This document shows, in pieces, positions 24,932-32,061 of a stretch of DNA of 38,753 bases (position 1 is the first letter of the stretch; each line of letters begins with the position of its first letter). This stretch comes from DASUHT01 sp038230835. Lineage in GTDB: Bacteria > Actinomycetota > Thermoleophilia > Gaiellales > JAICJC01. Below the pieces are notes generated by a model. It was not told where the DNA came from. It was given only the letters and a program-made list of their open reading frames with translations, and searched no databases. The DNA is taken from NCBI GenBank assembly GCA_038230835.1, contig JBBRMM010000028.1, positions 1 to 38,753 on the forward strand, read 5' to 3'. Made by a program: the position numbers and the translations under genes.

Positions 24932-26986
24932 CTATCCGGTGAAGTGCAGCCAGGAATTCGCCAGGTCCGCCGAACCGACTGGGTTCTTGATCACCCAGTT
25001 GGTGACGTTGATCTTGACCACCCCCTGATACGGGGCAGTCAGACCCCAATTTTCGTCAAGCGTGGTGATCGTTCCGGTGCCAGATGAGTTGAGGCCCGAG
25101 ACGCTGGTCACCACCGCCGTGTGGCCGTTCGTACCACCGTTGAAGCTGATCACGTCCCCGGGACCGACGAGCCCGGGACCGGAGGTGGTCGGAGTGACCC
25201 GCGTCAGCGGCTTGGCTTGGGACGGGTGCTGGGAGTTCCAGGTGCTGATCCACGCCCAGTAGTGCCCCACGAGCGTGTTGCCGTTGCTGGTGACGCCGCC
25301 GGGAAGCGGGATACCCCATTCCTGGTAGAGCCAGCGTGCGCTGAGCTCGACGCACTCGAACAGAAGCGCACAGCTCATCGGTGCCTGCTCGCAGGTGTCG
25401 GGTTGGCTCCCGACGGTGGGCGCGCAGGCGACGAGCCCGATTGCGGTCCAGGTGCCGATCGCCGCGAACTTCGACTTGGTGTCGAGATTGGAGTCACACG
25501 CGCCGCTCCACCAGGACGGTTGGCTCGACACCGGCGTCAGTGTGCCGACGCTGCCGGTTGACCAGAGCACGGTGCCGTTCGTGCTGATGATGGCCAGCGC
25601 AGATGTCGACTCCACAACAAGATGTGCGCCGGCGTTGCCGCCGGTCTGCGAGTTCCAAAGGGCGGGGCCGGTGGGGGAGTACACGACCAGGTTGCCGTCC
25701 GTTTGCATGATGGCAAACGCACCCGCATGCCCGGCGGTGTTCGAGGCCCAGATCGGCGTCATGCCGGGGAACGTGTACTCGACGAAGTTCCCGTCGCCCT
25801 GCATGATCAGGACGTCCTTCTCGCCCTGGGCGTAGATGCGGTCGCCCGGGGAGAGCTTCTCGGACGGTTCCAGGTACGGGTTGACGCCGTAACTTGCCCA
25901 CGCGACGGCGCCGCCGGCGAACGGATAGATGACCAGGTTCGCGTCGTCCTGCACGTGCAGGGCGAGTCCGGGCTGGCCCCCGGTGTGCGAGTTCCAAAGG
26001 GCGGTGCCGGTGGCGGAGTAGACGACCAGGTTGCCGTCGGTCTGCATCACCGCGTAGGCGCCCGGATGGCCGCCGGTACCGGTCGACCAGAGGGCGCGCA
26101 TCGACGACAGCACGTATTCGACCAGGTTGCCGTCGCCCTGCATCAGCAGCACGTACTGCGCGTCGTTGGAGGAGTAGACGCGCTGGCCGGTGACCAGCGT
26201 CTCACCCGAGGCAAGTGTTGAGTTGATCACGGCATTCGACCACAGAGGGTTGGCTGTCGCCGATTCGACGATCAGGTTCGCGTCGTCCGCGAGGGAGACG
26301 TAGGCACCCGTGTTTCCGCCGGTGTGGGTGTTCCAAAGTGCCGTGCTGCCGAGGTACACGACGAGGTTGCCGTCGGTCTGCATGATGGCGTAGGCGCCCG
26401 GATTGCCGCCGGTGCCCGTCGACCAGAGCGCGCGCATCGAGGATCGCACGTACTCGACCAGGTTTCCGTCGCCTTGCATGACCAGTTCGTACTGGCCGCT
26501 GTTGGGCGAGATCAGGTACTCACCGGCGGTGAGTGACTGCCCGGATGTGAGCGTCGTGCTGGTGATCGCCTCGGTGGTCGACCCGTTGCCGGCGGCGACG
26601 GTGCTCGACGCGGGCTTGTGTACGCGCAGCTGGAGGATCGCCGGGTCGTCCGGCGCGGTGCGGGTGAAGCTGTACGTTGAACTCGACGAAAGCGTCGCCG
26701 ACGCCAGCGTATGCCACGCGCCGGAGACGAACTGCTGCAGCTTGACGCCGGCGCCGGCGCCGGCGGCGGCGGGCGAGACGGATCCCGAGACCGTGTATGT
26801 CGCGCCCTCCGTGGCGGGGGACGGCGTTGCCGTCGCCGTGACCGTGAATGCGGTGGCGGCGGATGCGGCCGGTGCCCCCGATAGACCAGCTCCGACCAGC
26901 GCCAGCATGACGAGCGTCAACCCTTTGCACCGGCGGCGTGCAGGGCGCAGGCCGCTCGGCTCGTTCGGTTCAGGCTGGCCGGACAT
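24932..26986 (-). CDS. Secreted Ig-like/bulb-lectin/CHAP multidomain protein
   Basis: I chose ATG 26986 (GGAAGGGGAG upstream), giving 684 residues. A long signal peptide (residues 1-45, LTLVMLALVGAGLSGAPAASA) precedes an Ig-like or Fn3-like domain (about 47-145). Residues about 160-520 hold three bulb-type (monocot mannose) lectin domains. Most of the nine QxDxNxVxY sites are exact: QGDGNLVEY, QTDGNLVVY, QGDGNLVEY, QTDGNLVVY, QDDANLVIY, QGDGNFVEY, QTDGNLVVY, while the third (ADDANLIVE) and ninth (ESTSALAII) are degenerate. The C-terminal part (about 535-684) is CHAP-like, with catalytic Cys545 in LLFECVELSARW, His622 in NGHTAVVTSV and a third polar residue in TLDENW. CHAP domains cleave peptidoglycan peptides or amide bonds; lectin domains bind mannose-type sugars. 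Probable role: a glycan-targeted cell-wall hydrolase or toxin-like exoprotein. It reads into a perfect hairpin. Confidence 0.88.
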   Translation of the reverse strand: MSGQPEPNEPSGLRPARRRCKGLTLVMLALVGAGLSGAPAASAATAFTVTATATPSPATEGATYTVSGSVSPAAAGAGAGVKLQQFVSGAWHTLASATLSSSSTYSFTRTAPDDPAILQLRVHKPASSTVAAGNGSTTEAITSTTLTSGQSLTAGEYLISPNSGQYELVMQGDGNLVEYVRSSMRALWSTGTGGNPGAYAIMQTDGNLVVYLGSTALWNTHTGGNTGAYVSLADDANLIVESATANPLWSNAVINSTLASGETLVTGQRVYSSNDAQYVLLMQGDGNLVEYVLSSMRALWSTGTGGHPGAYAVMQTDGNLVVYSATGTALWNSHTGGQPGLALHVQDDANLVIYPFAGGAVAWASYGVNPYLEPSEKLSPGDRIYAQGEKDVLIMQGDGNFVEYTFPGMTPIWASNTAGHAGAFAIMQTDGNLVVYSPTGPALWNSQTGGNAGAHLVVESTSALAIISTNGTVLWSTGSVGTLTPVSSQPSWWSGACDSNLDTKSKFAAIGTWTAIGLVACAPTVGSQPDTCEQAPMSCALLFECVELSARWLYQEWGIPLPGGVTSNGNTLVGHYWAWISTWNSQHPSQAKPLTRVTPTTSGPGLVGPGDVISFNGGTNGHTAVVTSVSGLNSSGTGTITTLDENWGLTAPYQGVVKINVTNWVIKNPVGSADLANSWLHFTG

Positions 26987-27171
26987 GGTCTCCCCTTCCA
27001 TGGCGTGGAGCAGTGCGACCAGGCGATGGCGTCGAGCGTGCAAATGTGCTGATCGCAACAAGAATCGGCGGCGACACTACCACACTCGAAGCGACCAGGA
27101 CGGGAGCCCGACGAACCCACCTGGGGGCCACCGCGCACTGCTCGCTCGCGGCGCAGCCTGGAGGGGTATAG

Positions 27172-27185
27172 AGTTCGTGCGAACT
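27172..27185 (+). promoter_or_regulatory. Inverted repeat upstream of the IPT/PQQ-type gene
   Basis: AGTTCG-TG-CGAACT is a perfect 6-2-6 inverted repeat, 24 nt before the ATG at 27210. It overlaps TATAGA (27167-27172), a possible -10. This is an operator candidate. It has GTTC-N4-GAAC, the mirror of the actinobacterial LexA box GAAC-N4-GTTC, so a LexA role is not claimed. Confidence 0.4.
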
Positions 27186-27209
27186 GGTACCACCGGTCTG
27201 GGAGGGGTC

Positions 27210-28832
27210 ATGATTCGGGTCACCGTACTGCTCGCGTCACTGGTGCTGCTGGCGCTGCCCGCAGCCGCCCACGCAACCACGCCGACCATCACCGGGTTTT
27301 CGCCCGGGTCGGGGCCCTCCGGGACGGTGGTGACGATCTCGGGAACCGCCTTCACAGGCGCCCAGCAGGTGACATTCGGAGGCGCTCACGCGGCGTTCAA
27401 CGTGCTCAACGCCACCACGATCCGAGCCGTTGTGCCCGCGCTTGCCCAGACCGGCGTCGTGACGGTGGGGACGCCGGGCGGAAGCACCGAGAGCCGAACC
27501 TCGTTCGGGGTCAGCATGGGCATCGTGCCGGCCGTGGGATCGGCGCCTCCGGGCGGCCGCTTCCTGCTCAGCGGCTCGGGGCTTCCGGCCGCGAGCGACT
27601 TCACCATCGACCTCGACTCGGCCGCGGTGGCCGCCGGCGTAACCAACCGGGTCGGCGGCTTTGCCGGGCTTCGCATCACCGTACCGACCTCGGAGACGCT
27701 GGGCTTCCACGAACTGTCTCTGGTGGAGCCGAGTGGAGCCTCGTTGACGATCAGGTTCCTGATCCAGGCCGACTGGCCGTCCGCTCGCCAGAACGTCTTT
27801 GGCACCGGCCAAAACGTGCTCGAATCAACGCTCAACGTGAGCACCGTGAACACCATGACCCAGCAATGGTCATCGTCCACCACGGCCACGGTCGGAGTCT
27901 CTCCGCCGGCGGTCGCGGGCGGTGTCCTCTACATGGGCGCCAACGACGGCCGGGTCGTGGCGGTCTCGATCTCGACGCATACCAAGCTGTGGTCGGTCCG
28001 GCCGGGGACGGTCATCTCTGGCTCTCCGGTGGTAGACAACGGCACCGTCTACGTCGGCGACGGGTCGCAGGTGTTCGCGCTGAACGCCACCACGGGCGCG
28101 ACGAAATGGTCGATCGGCACCTCGCAGAGCCCGACCGGTGGCGCGCCGATCGTCGTCAACGGGACGCTCTATTTCGGCGCCTTCAACGGCACCGGCGCGA
28201 CGCTTTGGTCGGTCAACGCCACCACCGGCGCCGTCAACTGGGCCAAGCAACTCTCGACCGCCCAACTCGCCGGCTCGCCCGCCTACTCCAACGGCCTGGT
28301 CTACGTGGGCACGTCCGACGGCGTGCTCTACGCACTGCACGAGGCCACCGGCTCGGTCGCCTGGAGCCGATCTCCGGGCGGCCGCGTCCTGGGCACGCCG
28401 GTGGTGCGCGGCGGCATGGCGTTCGTCGACGCCGTGGGCAAGGGCGGCCAGGTCTACGCGTACGACGCGACGACCGGTGCCAAGCAGTGGAACGTCAACG
28501 CGGACACGACCGACAGCTCGCCCGCCTATGACGCGGGCAAGGTCTTCGTCACCACACAGACCGGGGTCACGGCCCTGCAGGCGACGACCGGTGCAACTCT
28601 CTGGAGCTTCTCGCTCACCCCGGTGCTGACGCTCGACCAGGATTCGCCGGCGGTCGCAAACGGCCTCGTCTACAGCGACTACGACGGCTACCCGATCGCC
28701 CTGATCGAATCCACCGGAGCGCTGATCTGGCAAGCCTCGGCCCAGCTCACCGGGACGGCATCGCCGGTCGTCGTGGACGGGCAGGTGTTCGTCGGTGCGG
28801 GGGACGACAAGATGCACGTGTACGGCCCCTGA
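27210..28832 (+). CDS. Secreted IPT/TIG plus PQQ-like (BamB-type) propeller protein
   Basis: ATG 27210 has GGAGGGG just upstream; 540 residues. A signal peptide (MIRVTVLLASLVLLALPAAAHA) is followed by an IPT/TIG domain (about 25-110: PTITGFSPGSGPSGTVVTISG, AQQVTFGGAHA) and a second beta domain. From about residue 210 a propeller of PQQ-like repeats runs to the end, with blades such as VYVGDGSQVFALNATTGATKW, LYFGAFNGTGATLWSVNATTG, VYVGTSDGVLYALHEATGSVAW and VYAYDATTGAKQWNVNAD. These have the A.dA.TG..kW signature but no obvious cofactor residues, so a scaffold or sensor role is as likely as quinoprotein dehydrogenase activity. A weak CCCTGA/TCAGGG hairpin (28827-28841) overlaps its stop. Confidence 0.85.
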   Translation: MIRVTVLLASLVLLALPAAAHATTPTITGFSPGSGPSGTVVTISGTAFTGAQQVTFGGAHAAFNVLNATTIRAVVPALAQTGVVTVGTPGGSTESRTSFGVSMGIVPAVGSAPPGGRFLLSGSGLPAASDFTIDLDSAAVAAGVTNRVGGFAGLRITVPTSETLGFHELSLVEPSGASLTIRFLIQADWPSARQNVFGTGQNVLESTLNVSTVNTMTQQWSSSTTATVGVSPPAVAGGVLYMGANDGRVVAVSISTHTKLWSVRPGTVISGSPVVDNGTVYVGDGSQVFALNATTGATKWSIGTSQSPTGGAPIVVNGTLYFGAFNGTGATLWSVNATTGAVNWAKQLSTAQLAGSPAYSNGLVYVGTSDGVLYALHEATGSVAWSRSPGGRVLGTPVVRGGMAFVDAVGKGGQVYAYDATTGAKQWNVNADTTDSSPAYDAGKVFVTTQTGVTALQATTGATLWSFSLTPVLTLDQDSPAVANGLVYSDYDGYPIALIESTGALIWQASAQLTGTASPVVVDGQVFVGAGDDKMHVYGP

Positions 28833-28847
28833 CCGTCAGGGTCGTCC

Positions 28848-30335
28848 CTACGACGGCCCGCCCGCTGCCGTGGCATCTGCGAGCGGCACTGAGAATCGCA
28901 GCGTGGTCCCCTGGCCCGGTTTGGAGCGCACCTCCCACCGTCCCTGAGCGAGGCGGATGCGTTCGCGCGAGGTGTCAAGCCCGAAATGCAGCTGGACGCC
29001 GTGGCTGGGCGTGGTGGCGACGGTGTCCGGGTCGAAGCCCTGGCCGTCGTCTTCGACCTCGACGTCGATGCGGTCGTGCTGCTCGCACACAGTGATCGCC
29101 ACATTGCCGGCGCGCGCATGCTTTCGGATGTTGATGAGCGCCTCGCGGATCGTGCGGTACACCAGCGTCTCGACGGGTTCGGGGTACCGTCCGAGCTCTG
29201 TCTCCAACGTGACAGTGAAGCCCGCGGCTTGTCCCGCTTCGCGGGCCAACTGTTCCACCGCGGCGGCCAGGCCGTGCATGTCGAGCACCGGAGGGCGCAG
29301 TTCGAATGTCAGGCGGCGCGCTCGCTCGGCCGCATCTCGCAGCGTCGAGCGCGCGGCCCGGGAAACGGCGGCCACGGTCGAGACGTCTCCACGATCTGCT
29401 GCCGACGCGATCCGGTCCAGTCCCAGCAGCGCTGCGGTGATGGCTTGGATGGTGTCGTCATGGAGCTCGCCGGCGATCCGGCGCCGTGCCTGTTCCTCGG
29501 CGTTGATCATGGCCGCAAGCACCGCCGAACGATGCTCTTCGCTGACCTCGAGCGCCTGCTCGGCTCGCTTGCGAGCGGTCACGTCGTGGTAGTTGACGAT
29601 GATCCCGCACACGGTCGGGTCATCCAGCAGGTTGGTCAGGGTCGCCTCGATGATGCGAGTCGACCCGTCGGCGTGCACCAGCCGAAACTCGTGTGGCGTG
29701 GGTGGAGAGCCTCCAGCGATCGCGCCCGTCAGCACATCCCGCGCCCGCTCAACATCATCGGGGTGAAGGAGGTCAAGCGGCGACCGGCCTTCGAACTGGT
29801 CAGGAGCGAGGCCGACGATGCGCCCCATCGACGCGTTCCCAAAGCGGAAGTTACCCTCTCGGTCAAGCACCGTGACGGCGTCGTGGCCATGCTCGATCAA
29901 CGCCCGGAACAACCGTTCGCTTCTCGCCAATCCCTGCTCCGCTTCGCGCTCTGCGGTCACGTCCAATACCACGCCCTGCACGAGGATCGGCTCACCGTCA
30001 TCGTCACGTACCAGCGTGCTTCGCTCGTGGATCCAGCGCACCTCGCCATCGTCCTGAACGATCCTGTACTCCACGCCTTCCGGCGACCCACTGATCAGGA
30101 ACTCTTCCGTGGACGTCCACACCCTGGCCCGATCATCAGGGTGCACCAAGGCGAGCCACTCGTCGTACCCCGCCGCCCACCGCTCCGGCGGTATCCCCGT
30201 GACCCGCTCCATCTGCGGGCTCACGTACACCGACACACCATCGAGTCGATCGACGTACGCGGCCGCCGGGGACTGCTCCACCAAGCCGCGGTACAAGCCC
30301 CGCGACCCAACCTGGTCATCTCCCAAAACGTGCAC
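28848..30335 (-). CDS. Orphan sensor histidine kinase with two PAS domains (NarL/HisKA_3 type)
   Basis: I chose GTG 30335 because GGGGGG lies just upstream and a good -10 (30369-30374) sits before it; a TTG at 30365 is less likely. The 495-residue protein has no transmembrane segment. PAS 1 spans about residues 15-130 (SPAAAYVDRLDGVSVYVSPQ, HPDDRARVW, GVVLDVTAERE), PAS 2 about 145-265 (RALIEHGHDAVTVLDREGNF, HPDDVERARDVL, IIVNYHDVTARKR). The dimerisation domain has the phospho-acceptor His292 in AGELHDDTIQAITAALLGL, and the ATPase domain has EALINIRKHA (N box) and DDGQGFDPD (G1 box) with GQGTTLRFSV at the end. This is the HPK7/NarX-like cytosolic type, reacting to intracellular or gas/redox signals. 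No response regulator gene is in the window. Confidence 0.92.
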   Translation of the reverse strand: MHVLGDDQVGSRGLYRGLVEQSPAAAYVDRLDGVSVYVSPQMERVTGIPPERWAAGYDEWLALVHPDDRARVWTSTEEFLISGSPEGVEYRIVQDDGEVRWIHERSTLVRDDDGEPILVQGVVLDVTAEREAEQGLARSERLFRALIEHGHDAVTVLDREGNFRFGNASMGRIVGLAPDQFEGRSPLDLLHPDDVERARDVLTGAIAGGSPPTPHEFRLVHADGSTRIIEATLTNLLDDPTVCGIIVNYHDVTARKRAEQALEVSEEHRSAVLAAMINAEEQARRRIAGELHDDTIQAITAALLGLDRIASAADRGDVSTVAAVSRAARSTLRDAAERARRLTFELRPPVLDMHGLAAAVEQLAREAGQAAGFTVTLETELGRYPEPVETLVYRTIREALINIRKHARAGNVAITVCEQHDRIDVEVEDDGQGFDPDTVATTPSHGVQLHFGLDTSRERIRLAQGRWEVRSKPGQGTTLRFSVPLADATAAGGPS

Positions 30336-30368
30336 CCGAAACCCCCCAACACCGTGTCCGCACAACGC

Positions 30369-30374
30369 AGTATC
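30369..30374 (-). promoter_or_regulatory. Extended -10 for the histidine kinase gene
   Basis: GATACT on the minus strand, with TGA immediately upstream (extended -10 type), about 35 nt before GTG 30335. It places the likely transcript start close to 30362 and therefore excludes the TTG at 30365 as start codon. Confidence 0.35.
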
Positions 30375-30522
30375 TCAGCTCCGCGCTCGGCCGTCCCAGC
30401 GAACCGGATTCGTCCTTTGCAGCAACATTATGCCCGCAATCTGCTGGTTTGGCGGGTGTCGTCCATGCCGGTGCCCGTCGCGATCGTGCTCCCTGGCGGC
30501 GCTCGTCCAGGTCGAGATCGCC

Positions 30523-30528
30523 TAGCAT
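30523..30528 (+). promoter_or_regulatory. -10 element of the DksA/TraR-like gene
   Basis: TAGCAT lies about 36 nt before the ATG at 30565; start would be near 30535, leaving a short leader with the GCGGAGGA ribosome binding site. Confidence 0.3.
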
Positions 30529-30564
30529 CACGTTGCTCGATCCACGCCGAGCGGAGGACCTGCG

Positions 30565-30891
30565 ATGAACGACAAACGAGCAGCTGAGCTACTCCTCGCC
30601 GAGCGGCGGCGAATCACCGAGGAGCTGGCAGGACGTGGCTTGAGCCCGATCGAGGAGCTTTCCACCACTGACCTTGCCGACGACGCGTCTGATCTCTACC
30701 AAGAGGAGGCCGACGCGGGACGGATCGACGAGCTACGCGACCAGCTTGCCGCAGTCGAACGCGCGGAGGAGCGTCTGAAGCAGGGGCGGTATGGGGTCTC
30801 CGTCGAAAGCGGTCTGCCGATCCCCGACGAACGTCTCGAGGCTGTTCCCACGGCCGAGCGCACGATCCAAGAGGAAGCACGCGACGGCTAG
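30565..30891 (+). CDS. Cysteine-less DksA/TraR-like protein
   Basis: The 108-residue product starts at an ATG with GCGGAGGA upstream. Residues about 1-75 are predicted coiled coil (LLLAERRRITEELAGRG, DELRDQLAAVERAEERLKQG) with an acidic tip-like segment TTDLADDASDLYQEEAD. Residues 77-105 read RYGVSVESGLPIPDERLEAVPTAERTIQEEA, which clearly copies the TraR/DksA zinc-finger pattern YGVCxxCGxPIxxxRLxAxPxAxxCxxC. All four zinc cysteines are gone (C to S twice, then T and E). Members bind the RNA polymerase secondary channel and adjust transcription initiation during stress with ppGpp. Without zinc it may fold differently or be cysteine-independent like DksA2. It stands alone; a hairpin follows. 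Confidence 0.88.
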   Translation: MNDKRAAELLLAERRRITEELAGRGLSPIEELSTTDLADDASDLYQEEADAGRIDELRDQLAAVERAEERLKQGRYGVSVESGLPIPDERLEAVPTAERTIQEEARDG

Positions 30892-30938
30892 CCTCGCGCT
30901 GCGGGATCTGCCCGTGATTCATGGTGGTGACGCCGGCC

Positions 30939-30980
30939 CCGGCGCCCGGTTCGTAGGCGTGGAGCCAGGCCGGGCGCCGG
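30939..30980 (+). terminator. Hairpin downstream of the DksA-like gene
   Basis: CCGGCGCCCGG (30939-30949) pairs perfectly with CCGGGCGCCGG (30970-30980), with a 20-nt loop. A second pair GGTCCCC/GGGGACC lies just after (30985-31015). No T-tract. Confidence 0.45.
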
Positions 30981-31136
30981 AGACGGTCCCCTTATCGGCC
31001 CGAGGTCCGGGGACCTGAACCGCGCGTGAGCGCGTCGAGTGGTCGCGTGTTCTCCCGCGGACGGGTCTGGGCCGGTGCTCGATTCGGGTTGGGGCTTCAA
31101 ACCGACGTCCACGTCGCGGCGGCATCATCGTCGCGA

Positions 31137-31523
31137 ATGGACGGCGCCACGGATCCTGGGTTTGCTGCCGCGGAGGCGATTGCGGCGCTGGTGTTGGCGG
31201 CGGGCGGGTCCCTTGCCCTGCCTGTGGTGCCGTCGGTTATGGCGATGCGCTGCGGCCTCCGTGCCCGCGCGTTGCTGGGTGAGCCAGGCCTTCGCGGGCC
31301 GCGTTGGGTGGCGACGGCGGCGATCGCCGAAGCTCCGCACGGTGGAGCGAATCCGACGCCGAGTGTACACCATGCATCGCTGGCACCGGTGGCCGGTGGA
31401 CGCCCACGCGCCGAGGGCAACCTCCCGTGTCAGGGAGCCGTCAGCGAGCGGTCAGCGTCCCGTAAGCCGCGGGTCAGCGCCGGCTGCGAGATTGCGTCCT
31501 CGGTCGCTCGGTCATCCGACTGA
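31137..31523 (+). other. Possible remnant of a small DUF4190-like membrane protein
   Basis: The stretch 30892-31549 has no convincing gene. Within it, the frame from ATG 31137 has one hydrophobic segment (AEAIAALVLAAGGSLALPVVPSVMAM) followed by CGLRARALLGEPGLRGP, a pattern like the loop of DUF4190-type proteins (KA.ASLVLG..ALPVVPSVMAL.FG..AR). The usual second transmembrane segment is missing and replaced by low-complexity polar sequence. The rest of 30892-31549 holds only the hairpins near 30940-31015 and an imperfect inverted repeat at 31505-31526. Probably a relic or a chance frame. Confidence 0.2.
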
Positions 31524-31549
31524 GCGCAACGCGACAGGAGGGCATCAGG

Positions 31550-32002
31550 ATGCGACAGACACTGTCTCTCGTGAGATCAGGCCGGCGATTGGCCGGGCTT
31601 GGCGTGATTCTCGTAGCCATGGCGGCGTACCCAGCCGCCGCGATGGCGGGCACCGTGACGGTGCAAGGCACGTTGGGGTGTTGCAGCACCGACTGGACCA
31701 CCTACTCGACCACCCACTCCAGCGGGGCAGCTGGAGATCTCAACCTCGCTATCACCGACTTCGTGCAGTCGGGTCGCTCGCTCTCGGTGCGAGCCGCGTG
31801 GGCGAAATGTAAGACGGGCACATTGACAGGCGGCACCAGCAGCGGGAACTCCTGGACACTGTCGGAGATCGGCACGAAGAAGGCCATAGCCACGAACGTG
31901 CTAGCCGGGACATGTTTCCGCCTCCAAGCACGGGTATCCATCGGCCTCGGCCTGTTCGATGACAGAACCTGGGGCGGCGACCTGTACTCGGTCGCATACT
32001 GA
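31550..32002 (+). CDS. Small secreted protein of unknown family
   Basis: The 150-residue product starts at an ATG with AGGAGG upstream. Residues 1-33 are a signal peptide with twin-positive start (SLVRSGRRLAGLGVILVAMAAYPAAAMA). The mature protein begins TVTVQGTLGCCSTDWTTYSTT; it has four cysteines (adjacent pair in GCCST, then AKCKTG and GTCFRL), which suggests two disulfides. It is aromatic-rich (DWTTY, SWTLS, TWGGDLYSVAY) and beta-strand-like. I do not recognise it; small extracellular binding domains or inhibitors look alike. It ends in front of a perfect hairpin at 32019-32056. Confidence 0.75.
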   Translation: MRQTLSLVRSGRRLAGLGVILVAMAAYPAAAMAGTVTVQGTLGCCSTDWTTYSTTHSSGAAGDLNLAITDFVQSGRSLSVRAAWAKCKTGTLTGGTSSGNSWTLSEIGTKKAIATNVLAGTCFRLQARVSIGLGLFDDRTWGGDLYSVAY

Positions 32003-32018
32003 CCTCGACATCGCGCAT

Positions 32019-32056
32019 CGGCCCCGGGGAGCGTCGGCCCAGGCTCCCCGGGGCCG
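32019..32056. terminator. Perfect 14-bp hairpin between convergent genes
   Basis: CGGCCCCGGGGAGC (32019-32032) pairs with GCTCCCCGGGGCCG (32043-32056), loop of 10 nt. It lies between the stop of the small secreted gene and the stop of the SARP-type regulator. No T-tract. Confidence 0.75.
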
Positions 32057-32061
32057 CAGAT

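Noticed and set aside
25500..26530. Tandem repeat array or CRISPR in the lectin gene
   Set aside because: Repetition is at the protein level (QxDxNxVxY motifs), with diverged DNA and no constant repeat/spacer structure.
27172..27185. LexA (SOS) box
   Set aside because: The half-sites are in the opposite order (GTTC-N4-GAAC) to the actinobacterial box GAAC-N4-GTTC.
24932..32002. Toxin-immunity pair built on the lectin-CHAP gene
   Set aside because: No small immunity-like gene is adjacent and no secretion-system marker is visible, so only the hydrolase itself is reported.
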